DNA from: a bacterium
GTDB taxonomy: Bacteria > Desulfobacterota > DSWW01
Direction of reading: 5' to 3'
Assembly (NCBI GenBank): GCA_030609865.1
Contig: JAUWSZ010000145.1
Location: forward strand, 1-6,716
DNA length: 6,716 nt
The first letter of the stretch is position 1. The number at the start of each line of letters is the position of its first letter. Shown in pieces: positions 1 to 5,447 of this stretch. The notes below the pieces were generated by a model that made no database searches, was not told the origin of the DNA, and saw only the letters and a list, made by a program, of their open reading frames with translations. A program made the position numbers and the translations under genes.

Positions 1-900
1 GGGCTTCTTGTCCATCTTCTTGATGTGCTCGAGCATGGGCAGCAGGAGCGCAGGCGCACCCGCGGAGACCGTGACCTTCTCGTCGACCATGACGTCCGCC
101 AACTCATCCAGCCGGTTCAGGTTGTACATGCCCGGCAGGACGAACTTGGACCCCACCAGGGTCGCAAAATAGGGCCCGCCCCATCCCATGGCGTGAAACA
201 TCGGGACCAGTTGGAAGTAGCAGTCCTTGCTCGAGAGCTGCGCGTTGGCGCAAGTCGACAGGGCATGGAGATAGGTGCTGCGATGGGAATAGTATACGCC
301 CTTGGGCCGCCCCGTCGTTCCGGTGGTGTAGCAGGCCGCGCAGGCCGCCTTCTCGTCCATGTGGGGCCACTCGTATTCCGCATCTGCTTGGCTGAGCAGA
401 TCTTCATAACTGTACACAGGGCTGAGCTTGGTCTGAATGTCCTTGATGTTCTTGTCCGTGAAGACAACGTAACCCTGAACCGACTTGAACTGAGGCGCGG
501 CCGCCTCCACGAGGGGAAGCAGTGTTTCATCCACGACAACGAGCTTTGTCTCCGCGTGGTTGACCACATAAGACAGGTCCGTGGGTGAAAGACGGAGGTT
601 CATCAGCAGCATCACCGACCCGGTCCCGGGGATCGCGAAGTACATTTCATAGTTCCGGTAGGAGTTCCAATCCATCACACCGACCCGGTCCCCGATACCG
701 ATTCCCAATCCCTTCAGGGCATTTGCGAACCTCATCATCCTCCCGTACGCGTCCGCGTATGTGTACCGGAACATGCTGTCCCCCACCTTGCTGGCGATCT
801 CCTGTTTGTCGGCATTTCGTACGCCGTGTTTGATCAGGTTGATCACATTCAGCTGGTAGTCATCCTGCATGGTTGAGGGAAATCCCTTGACGATTTCCAT
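1..900 (-). CDS. Acyl-CoA synthetase (AMP-forming), AlkK/FadD-like, N-terminal part
   Basis: This gene encodes the first 300 residues of an ANL-superfamily acid-CoA ligase, which would activate a fatty or other carboxylic acid with ATP and CoA through an acyl-adenylate. The ATG at 900 is preceded by a strong AGGAGGG ribosome site, and the frame is open to the window edge. The ATP/phosphate-binding motif YTTGTTGRPKG lies at residues 191-201. VPMFHAMGW at 232-240 and GAPALL at 281-286 match the VPMFH and substrate-pocket segments of medium/long-chain fatty acyl-CoA synthetases. The segment NLRLSP at 101-106 is also typical of this branch. Family members are about 540 residues, so the C-terminal adenylate motifs and the catalytic lysine domain lie beyond the left edge. 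The gene is transcribed divergently from the transporter gene. The superfamily is certain; chain-length preference cannot be read from this half. Confidence 0.93.
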   Translation of the reverse strand, partial: MEIVKGFPSTMQDDYQLNVINLIKHGVRNADKQEIASKVGDSMFRYTYADAYGRMMRFANALKGLGIGIGDRVGVMDWNSYRNYEMYFAIPGTGSVMLLMNLRLSPTDLSYVVNHAETKLVVVDETLLPLVEAAAPQFKSVQGYVVFTDKNIKDIQTKLSPVYSYEDLLSQADAEYEWPHMDEKAACAACYTTGTTGRPKGVYYSHRSTYLHALSTCANAQLSSKDCYFQLVPMFHAMGWGGPYFATLVGSKFVLPGMYNLNRLDELADVMVDEKVTVSAGAPALLLPMLEHIKKMDKKP

Positions 901-1081
901 CCTGCCCTCCTGTTCGTCTCTAGTGGTAGTGAAATAAACCCATTCTATTTCGAGGAAGCAACAACCCGAGAAGATTGGTGAGAGGGGGGTCGTCCTGCGT
1001 CAGAGGAAGTATAGAGAGAGACAGGAAAGGGTGTCAAGGTTCCGCATCTCGAGGGGACGATTGCACGAAAAAAAGCCGCTT

Positions 1082-1097
1082 CCTGTCCTTTGACAGG
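1082..1097. promoter_or_regulatory. Candidate operator: CCTGTC-N4-GACAGG dyad over the -35 box
   Basis: This is a perfect 6-bp inverted repeat with a 4-nt spacer (arms 1082-1087 and 1092-1097). Its right half shares GACA with the -35 hexamer at 1090-1095. Position and symmetry suit a repressor site for a dimeric regulator, but no regulator gene is adjacent and a chance dyad of this size is possible. Confidence 0.3.
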
Positions 1098-1119
1098 GGC
1101 CGCGACCCGCCCCTATACT
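1090..1119 (+). promoter_or_regulatory. Sigma70-type promoter TTGACA-N18-TATACT for the transporter operon
   Basis: The -35 TTGACA (1090-1095) is a perfect match to consensus. The -10 TATACT (1114-1119) matches five of six positions, and the 18-nt spacer is acceptable. Transcription would start near 1126, giving a leader of about 30 nt before the ATG at 1156. It is the best promoter match I see in the window. Confidence 0.65.
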
Positions 1120-1155
1120 CTTCCTCCCAGGCACACATCCTCTCGAGAGCCCCTC

Positions 1156-2166
1156 ATGCGAAGGCATCATCCCTCCGGACGGTGGAGGCTAGGTCTTGGT
1201 CTCTCCCTCCTCACAGTGTTCATGTGGGGCCTTCTGCCCATCGCCCTGCAGATCACCCTCGAAGAAATGGACGGCTACACGATCACCTGGTACCGGTTCA
1301 TGGCGGCCGCCGTCCTGCTCGGCTCTTATCTGGCGCTGCGCAGAGGTCTTCCCGGTCTACGGGGCCAGGGCTCGAGTGTGCTCGCCTTGCTGGCCGTGGT
1401 AACCCTGGGCCTGGGCGGAAACTACATCCTCTACATCCTTGGCCTTTCTTACACCTCAGCCGGTTCGGCGCAGGTGCTCATCCAGCTCGCTCCGGCGATG
1501 GCGATGCTGGGCGCCCTCGTCGTCTTCCGGGAACGCTTCGCAAAGGCACAATGGTTCGGCCTCTTCGTGCTTGCCTCGGGCATGGTGCTCTTTTTCCACA
1601 ACAGGCTCGGAGAGATTCTTGTAGAAACCGGCGACTACTCGCTCGGGATGATCCTCATCCTCCTGGCCGCCATCGCCTGGGCGATCTACTCCCTCGCACA
1701 AAAACAGCTGCTGACTGAGATGTCCTCCGCAGCCGTTCTGTTGGTCTTCTATACGGGAAGCACGATTCTCCTCCTTCCGGCCGCGTCCCCACGATCGGTC
1801 CTGGCTCTGGGTTCCCTTCAGTTCTGGCTTCTCGTTTTCGCAGCCCTCAACACCCTGATCGCCTACGGAGCCTACTCCGAGGCCCTGGCTCATTGGGAGG
1901 CCTCGCGCGTCAATGCCGTCCTGACGCTGACCCCGGTTGCCACCCTGTTGATGATCCGCATCGGCTCCGCCCTCTGGCCGGGAGTCGTGGCTTCCGAACC
2001 GCTCAATGCTCTCTCCGGCGTGGGCGCGATCCTCGTCGTGGCCGGCTCCATGACCATCGCGCTCGCACAGTCCTCAAAGGGAGTTCCGCCCTTGAATCCC
2101 AACACAAGTCGAAAGGAGACTCGTCATGAAGAATCCCGAGATCCAGTGCAGTTACTGCCCGAATAA
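1156..2166 (+). CDS. DMT-superfamily (EamA) transporter
   Basis: This gene encodes a predicted ten-helix inner-membrane transporter of the drug/metabolite (EamA) type, 336 residues, close to the usual 290-330 plus a tail. Two EamA repeats are visible, about residues 12-147 and 162-310. The first contains FMWGLLPIALQ, TWYRF (44-48) and a SAGSAQVLIQLAP stretch (101-113) followed by FRERF. The second begins with AIAWAIYSLAQK (172-183). The last roughly 30 residues are hydrophilic and probably cytoplasmic. I chose the ATG at 1156 because the TTG 22 codons upstream is the promoter -35 box. A weak GAGAG at 1145-1149 may act as the ribosome site. The stop lies 41 nt inside the following DUF1847 gene, so the two are co-transcribed. 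Substrate is unknown; family members export amino acids, nucleosides or other metabolites. Confidence 0.92.
   Translation: MRRHHPSGRWRLGLGLSLLTVFMWGLLPIALQITLEEMDGYTITWYRFMAAAVLLGSYLALRRGLPGLRGQGSSVLALLAVVTLGLGGNYILYILGLSYTSAGSAQVLIQLAPAMAMLGALVVFRERFAKAQWFGLFVLASGMVLFFHNRLGEILVETGDYSLGMILILLAAIAWAIYSLAQKQLLTEMSSAAVLLVFYTGSTILLLPAASPRSVLALGSLQFWLLVFAALNTLIAYGAYSEALAHWEASRVNAVLTLTPVATLLMIRIGSALWPGVVASEPLNALSGVGAILVVAGSMTIALAQSSKGVPPLNPNTSRKETRHEESRDPVQLLPE
2114..2118 (+). promoter_or_regulatory. Ribosome binding site AGGAG of the DUF1847 gene, inside the transporter gene
   Basis: AGGAG sits 7 nt before the ATG at 2126, within the 3' end of the transporter gene. This strong, well-spaced site fixes the DUF1847 start and shows that the 41-nt gene overlap is real. 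Confidence 0.85.
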
Positions 2167-2791
2167 AGGTTGTTTCCACGGTGATCTGAGCAAGGCCCCT
2201 GCGTTCTGTCCGACCCTGACACGCACCGAGGTGATGGAAGAGGCCAAACAGAAGCTCGAAGAGCCGGAAAACCAGCGAATGGCACAGGACGTTGCCAGAA
2301 CGTGGAAGGAGTATGGGAAGCTGACCCGGGTGGAGGAGACGGTGCTCTACGCGAAGCTCCGGGGGTGCAAACGAGTCGGTCTCGCCTTCTGCGTGGGCCT
2401 GTCACAGGAGGCGGAGTTGTTCACCAACATCCTTCTCAACGAAGGGTTCGAGGTTTCCTCCGCCTGTTGCATGTCCGGGGCGCTATGTTCAGAGGACGTT
2501 GCCCTGCCCGAAGAGGAAAAAGTCTTGTCCGGCATGCGCCAGCCCATGTGCAACCCGATCGGCCAGGCCGCGATCCTGGACGGCGAGGGCTCGGAACTGA
2601 ACATCATCCTGGGCCTCTGTGTGGGAGACGACACACTGTTCATCAAGCACTCCAAGGCCCCGGTCACGGTCCTGGCGGTCAAGGACCGGGTCCTGGCGCA
2701 CAACCCGCTCGGAGCGCTCTACACGGCCCGTCACATTTACACCCGTTTGAACATAAAGCGACCCAAGAAGGAAAGCCAGGCCGAGGGATGA
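2126..2791 (+). CDS. DUF1847 cysteine-rich protein
   Basis: This is a 221-residue soluble protein of the DUF1847 family, whose function is not known to me. The N-terminus carries a metal-binding-like cluster at C8, C11, C16 and C28. The main domain has the family's conserved stretches: GLAFCVGLSQEAELF (85-99), a CC pair at 114-115, MCNPIGQA (141-148), LGLCVGDDTLF (162-172) and SKAPVTVLAVKDRVLAHNP (176-194). There are 11 cysteines in all (8, 11, 16, 28, 81, 89, 114, 115, 121, 142, 165), which suggests metal or Fe-S binding or thiol chemistry in a reducing cytoplasm; this is inference. There is no signal peptide or membrane segment. The gene is tightly coupled to the upstream transporter, so it may act on or sense what that transporter moves. 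It converges with the small membrane protein gene. Confidence 0.9.
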   Translation: MKNPEIQCSYCPNKGCFHGDLSKAPAFCPTLTRTEVMEEAKQKLEEPENQRMAQDVARTWKEYGKLTRVEETVLYAKLRGCKRVGLAFCVGLSQEAELFTNILLNEGFEVSSACCMSGALCSEDVALPEEEKVLSGMRQPMCNPIGQAAILDGEGSELNIILGLCVGDDTLFIKHSKAPVTVLAVKDRVLAHNPLGALYTARHIYTRLNIKRPKKESQAEG

Positions 2792-2808
2792 GTCCCGGGA
2801 TGCGGGGC
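2792..2808. terminator. Weak hairpin in the gap between convergent genes
   Basis: A 6-bp stem (2792-2797 with 2803-2808, one T-G wobble) and a 5-nt loop lie in the 25-bp gap between the DUF1847 stop and the stop of the minus-strand small gene. There is no T-run on either side, so it could only be a weak or Rho-assisted terminator. Confidence 0.22.
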
Positions 2809-2816
2809 CGAAATCG

Positions 2817-3110
2817 CTATTCCTGGCTCTGCAAGAATTTCCACATCAGAAAGAACAGCAGGGTGGCCAGCAGGCCCACGGGAAAGCTGATCTTGAGCCT
2901 GCTGCCGGAAGACCCCTCTTCCGGGGCCGTCCTGCGGGGCCGGAGGTCTTCCGGGCCATCCCACTCCGGCAAGGGGTGAATCGGCTTAACGTTCAGCACA
3001 GGGGTCGCGGCCGCCTCCAGGAACCCGATCGTTCCCGTGTCCCGACCGCCCGTGAACACGCCTTGCGCCAGGAACAGGAAGACTATCGTCAGGAAGATTC
3101 CCTTCTTCAT
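2817..3110 (-). CDS. Small predicted two-helix membrane protein, 97 aa
   Basis: I do not recognise this protein. From the ATG at 3110 it begins MKK and a strongly hydrophobic stretch (residues 4-20) that could be an uncleaved helix or signal peptide. A 50-residue polar, proline-rich linker follows (about 23-72), with charged EDLRPRRTAPEE near 54-65. A second hydrophobic helix lies at about 76-90, before a short tail ending QSQE and a TAG stop. Third codon positions are mostly G or C, like the neighbouring genes, which supports real coding. The likely topology is both ends inside with the linker in the periplasm. The ribosome site is weak. The frame stays open upstream to 3236, but that extension looks unlike protein and runs over the control region. 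It is divergent from lpxH, so an envelope role is possible but unproven. Confidence 0.62.
   Translation of the reverse strand: MKKGIFLTIVFLFLAQGVFTGGRDTGTIGFLEAAATPVLNVKPIHPLPEWDGPEDLRPRRTAPEEGSSGSRLKISFPVGLLATLLFFLMWKFLQSQE
2905..2954. repeat. Overlapping inverted repeats giving two alternative hairpins
   Basis: The 8-mer CCGGAAGA at 2905-2912 can pair with TCTTCCGG at 2917-2924 (4-nt CCCC loop). Alternatively, extended to CCGGAAGACC (2905-2914), it can pair with GGTCTTCCGG at 2945-2954 (30-nt loop). GGGGCCG is also repeated at 2923-2929 and 2936-2942. The whole block lies within the linker codons of the small membrane protein gene. Confidence 0.6.
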
Positions 3111-3111
3111 A

Positions 3112-3142
3112 ATACAAACTCTATCTCTTACCCCGTTTGTAT
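3112..3142. promoter_or_regulatory. Perfect 8-bp dyad ATACAAAC-N15-GTTTGTAT
   Basis: Arms 3112-3119 and 3135-3142 are exact reverse complements, centred 23 bp apart, about two helical turns. The inner arm is one base from the small gene's start codon. This suits either a dimeric regulator site or an mRNA hairpin that would hide the small gene's start region. No regulator is encoded nearby. Confidence 0.4.
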
Positions 3143-3147
3143 GCAAG

Positions 3148-3193
3148 AAAAAAAAGGCTATGCCCTGTCCCGGAAACATTTCCAAAGCCTTTT
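3148..3193 (-). terminator. Terminator-like hairpin with T8 tract in the lpxH/small-gene divergent region
   Basis: AAAAGGCT (3152-3159) and AGCCTTTT (3186-3193) form a perfect 8-bp stem around a 26-nt loop, which contains a nested GGAAA/TTTCC pair (3172-3183). Read on the minus strand, the stem ends in eight Ts (3155-3148), as in an intrinsic terminator. On the plus strand only four Ts follow. It could end antisense transcription leaving lpxH or attenuate the small gene's leader. The GC core of the stem is short, so strength is doubtful. Confidence 0.38.
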
Positions 3194-3208
3194 CGAGCAT
3201 GCTATAAG
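3180..3208 (+). promoter_or_regulatory. Weak candidate promoter for lpxH-pepP
   Basis: TATAAG at 3203-3208 is a good -10 hexamer, with a poor -35 (TTCCAA, 3180-3185) at 17 nt spacing. The start would be near 3215, about 45 nt before the lpxH ATG. The -35 overlaps the right arm of the hairpin at 3152-3193. Confidence 0.3.
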
Positions 3209-3260
3209 GGCCTCGAGAGATCGCTTTCTGTTCCACATAGCCGGTAACGGACCCGAGGAC

Positions 3261-4037
3261 ATGACCACGGAAGCCTACTTCCTGTCAGACATCCATCTGA
3301 AGAGCCTCGATCAACCGGACGCCCAGGTCCTGCTCGGCCTTCTCGAGGACATGGGGCCTCGGATCCAGGCGACCCACTTGTTCCTTGCGGGCGACATCTT
3401 CGATTTCTGGCTCGGCGGCCATGAGTACTTCACCCGGAAGTTCTCTCCGATTGTGGACCACCTGCGGAGGATCGTTGCCGGCGGAGTGGAGGTTCACTAT
3501 TTTGAGGGCAACCACGACCTGTATCTCCGGGATTTCTGGCAGGATCAACTGGGCATTCGGGTGCACGTCCGAGCGCGCATGTTTCAGCTGGGGAATCTCA
3601 GGGTTCGGGTGGAACACGGAGATCTGCTGGACCCGGCCGACCGGGGCTACCGTTTTCTTCGCCGGCTTCTTCGCACACCGGTCATCACATACGCAGGCTC
3701 TCGATTGCCGGGAGGCCTCCTGGCCCGAATCGGCAGGGTCGCAAGCCGCACGAGCCGACGGTATACGAGCCGCCACAAGACGATCTCGGATGAGCGTGCA
3801 CGGACAACGGTCCGCTCTCATGCGGAGAGGGCAATTCAGGAGGAGCCCTTCGACCTGATCATCACCGGCCACGTGCACGTACGGGACGACCATGAATTCG
3901 AGCATGGCGGGCGGAAAGTCCGTTCCGTGAACCTTGGGTCCTGGGCAGAAAGCCCTTGCACTTTCCGGATCACAGATACCCGCCAGGAATTCATCCAACT
4001 GCCTTTGGTGAACCGAAATGTGAAACAACGTCAATGA
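3261..4037 (+). CDS. lpxH: UDP-2,3-diacylglucosamine diphosphatase (LpxH-like metallophosphoesterase)
   Basis: This gene encodes a 258-residue calcineurin-like phosphoesterase, near the size of E. coli LpxH (about 240). LpxH cleaves UDP-2,3-diacylglucosamine to lipid X and UMP in lipid A synthesis at the inner membrane. The dinuclear metal motifs appear in order: DIH (10-12), GDIFDFW (44-50), GNHD (83-86), HGD (119-121) and GHVH (203-206). A basic helical insert at about 130-190, rich in arginine, fits the membrane/substrate cap of LpxH. E. coli has GNRD where this protein has GNHD, so it may belong to an LpxH-like side branch. I chose the ATG at 3261 because the protein then starts directly with the first strand and DIHL motif. 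The frame is open upstream to 2976, but that stretch is antisense to the small gene. The stop is 15 bp before pepP, so they likely form an operon. Confidence 0.85.
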   Translation: MTTEAYFLSDIHLKSLDQPDAQVLLGLLEDMGPRIQATHLFLAGDIFDFWLGGHEYFTRKFSPIVDHLRRIVAGGVEVHYFEGNHDLYLRDFWQDQLGIRVHVRARMFQLGNLRVRVEHGDLLDPADRGYRFLRRLLRTPVITYAGSRLPGGLLARIGRVASRTSRRYTSRHKTISDERARTTVRSHAERAIQEEPFDLIITGHVHVRDDHEFEHGGRKVRSVNLGSWAESPCTFRITDTRQEFIQLPLVNRNVKQRQ

Positions 4038-4041
4038 CAAT

Positions 4042-4045
4042 GGAG
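4042..4045 (+). promoter_or_regulatory. Ribosome binding site fixing the GTG start of pepP
   Basis: GGAG lies 7 nt upstream of GTG 4053, just after the lpxH stop. Nearby ATG codons at 4034 and 4040 are out of frame with pepP, so this site decides the start. Confidence 0.7.
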
Positions 4046-4052
4046 TCGAAAC

Positions 4053-5432
4053 GTGGAAGGATTCTCAAGAGAGGTCTTTGCAGATCGCAGGAAGGGAATC
4101 ATGGAGAGTATGGGGCCCGCAGTGGCCGTGTTCCCAGCCGCGAGAGAACTCATCCGGAGCAACGACACGACCTTCCCCTTCCGGCAGGACAGCGATTTCT
4201 ATTACCTCACCGGCTTCCCGGAGCCGGACGCACTGGCGGTTCTGATAAGCGGCGAACCAGAACGATTCGTTCTCTTCACCCGCCCCCGGGACCCGAAGCA
4301 GGAAACTTGGACCGGCCGCCGTCACGGCCCCGAAGGAGCCAGGGAGGTCTTCGGAGCCGATGAGGCGTTCCCCCTGAACTAGTTGGACAGCACCATGCCC
4401 AAGATCCTTTCAAACGTGGACCGGGTCTTCTTCGCCTTTGGCAAGGAAGAGACATGGGATCGGAGGATGATGGGTTGGATCAACCAGGTGCGAACCAAAG
4501 GAAGTAGGGGCGCCGTAAGCGCCCCTACGGAGCTGATCGACGCAGCCTTCGTCGTCCATGAAAAGAGGATCATCAAAGAAGCGGACGAAATCGATCGGAT
4601 GCGAAGGGCCGCTCGAATCTCGGCGGAATCTCACATGCTGGCCATGAAGGCCTGTTCCCCCGGCATGACCGAGCGGGACCTGCAGAACCAACTCGAGCAT
4701 TGCTGCCTGTCCCGGGGGGCTCAGGCCATGGCGTACGAGACGATCGTGGCCGGCGGGCCGAACGCATGCGTTCTCCATTATGTGGAGAACAGCGCCCGGC
4801 TGAACGAAGGGGACCTCGTACTGATCGACGCCGGCTGTGAACTCGACAATTATGCCTCGGACATCTCCCGTACCTTCCCTGTTTCAGGAAGATTCACCGA
4901 AACCCAGCGTCGGGTATACGAGATTGTCCTCGAGGCACAGTCGGCCGGGATCAACAGCGTCCGAAAGGGGGAAACGGTCCACTCCGTTCATTCCTCTGTT
5001 GTCCATCTGCTTGCTGAGAGGCTGGTGGAGCTGGGGTTGCTCGATGGGGACCCGGAACGGCACGCTCGCATCTGCCTGCAGAGCGCGGAGACGCCCGACG
5101 AGGAGGCCCGGGAAGAGAGGCTCGAAGAGGGAGAGATCGGGCTGCAACACTATTACACGCACAATACGTCTCATTGGCTCGGGCTCGATGTCCACGATGT
5201 CGGAAGGTACCGTGAGGGGGGCGCCTGGCGCCGACTCGAACCCGGCATGATCCTGACCGTCGAGCCGGGCATATACATTTCCTCCGAAGCTGATTACGCC
5301 CCGGAGGAGTACAGGGGCATCGGCGTACGCATCGAGGACGATGTCCTGGTGACCGAAGATAAGCCGTCGATCCTGTCCGAGTCGTGTGCGAAGTCCGTCG
5401 AGGAGGTGGAGGCCGCTTGTCAAGGCCACTAG
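4053..5432 (+). pseudogene. pepP: Xaa-Pro aminopeptidase (M24B), interrupted by one in-frame TAG at codon 110
   Basis: The gene spans 459 codons from GTG 4053 to TAG 5430-5432 (E. coli PepP has 441 residues). The enzyme removes N-terminal residues before proline using two metal ions. The N-terminal domain has PFRQDSDFYYLTGFPEPDA, as in PepP. All metal ligands are present in the M24 domain: D259, D270, H374, E404, E428, plus the likely proton-shuttle histidines H242 and H381. Codon 110 (4380-4382) is TAG, inside a stretch where the family usually has FP..ELD. Sequence on both sides is in the same frame and intact, so this is a single-codon lesion or a recoded site. If TAG stops translation, only a useless 109-residue fragment is made. 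A restart at TTG 4383 or ATG 4395 has no good ribosome site and would lack most of the N-terminal domain. An acidic insert of about 20 residues precedes H374. The gene follows lpxH by 15 bp. Confidence 0.85.
4504..4528. repeat. Perfect 10-bp hairpin inside pepP
   Basis: GTAGGGGCGC (4504-4513) and GCGCCCCTAC (4519-4528) flank a CGTAA loop. The form resembles short GTAGGGGCG/CGCCCCTAC palindromes that I recall as dispersed in many bacterial genomes. Here it is read as codons for SRGAVSAPT. From memory of E. coli PepP, this region aligns without a length change, so it may not be an insertion. Confidence 0.7.
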
Positions 5433-5447
5433 CAGGCTTCCCTTCCC

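Larger units (their letters stand above)
901..1155. other. Divergent intergenic region
   Basis: This 255-bp gap separates the divergent acyl-CoA synthetase and transporter genes. The right side holds the plus-strand promoter and dyad listed separately. For the minus-strand gene I see only a weak candidate promoter, TTGCTT-N17-TTTATT, in the AT-richer stretch around 931-959. The middle, about 975-1030, is purine-rich on the plus strand. No small gene or RNA is evident. Confidence 0.5.

Noticed and set aside
25..588. A 187-codon plus-strand open frame at the left edge
   Set aside because: It is antisense to the acyl-CoA synthetase, whose motifs are clear on the minus strand.
1140..1149. CTCTCGAGAG palindrome in the transporter leader
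   Set aside because: With no loop it cannot form a stable RNA hairpin; more likely it just overlaps a weak GAGAG ribosome site.
1090..1155. Upstream TTG start extending the transporter by 22 codons
   Set aside because: This TTG is the -35 box and the -10 lies inside the extension; the extra residues are not hydrophobic or family-like.
2976..3260. N-terminal extension of lpxH by 95 codons
   Set aside because: It is antisense to the small membrane protein gene, crosses hairpins and the candidate promoter, and looks unlike any phosphoesterase N-terminus.
4383..4445. PYLIS-like stem-loop just after the amber codon
   Set aside because: I could not find a convincing stem in the 60 nt after TAG; the only strong hairpin starts about 120 nt downstream.
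4383..5432. Separate gene starting at TTG right after the amber codon
   Set aside because: It is in the same frame as the upstream half, has no suitable ribosome site and lacks most of the PepP N-terminal domain, so it is better read as one interrupted gene.
5433..5447. Terminator between pepP and the PLP enzyme gene
   Set aside because: The 15-bp gap is pyrimidine-rich with no stem on either strand.
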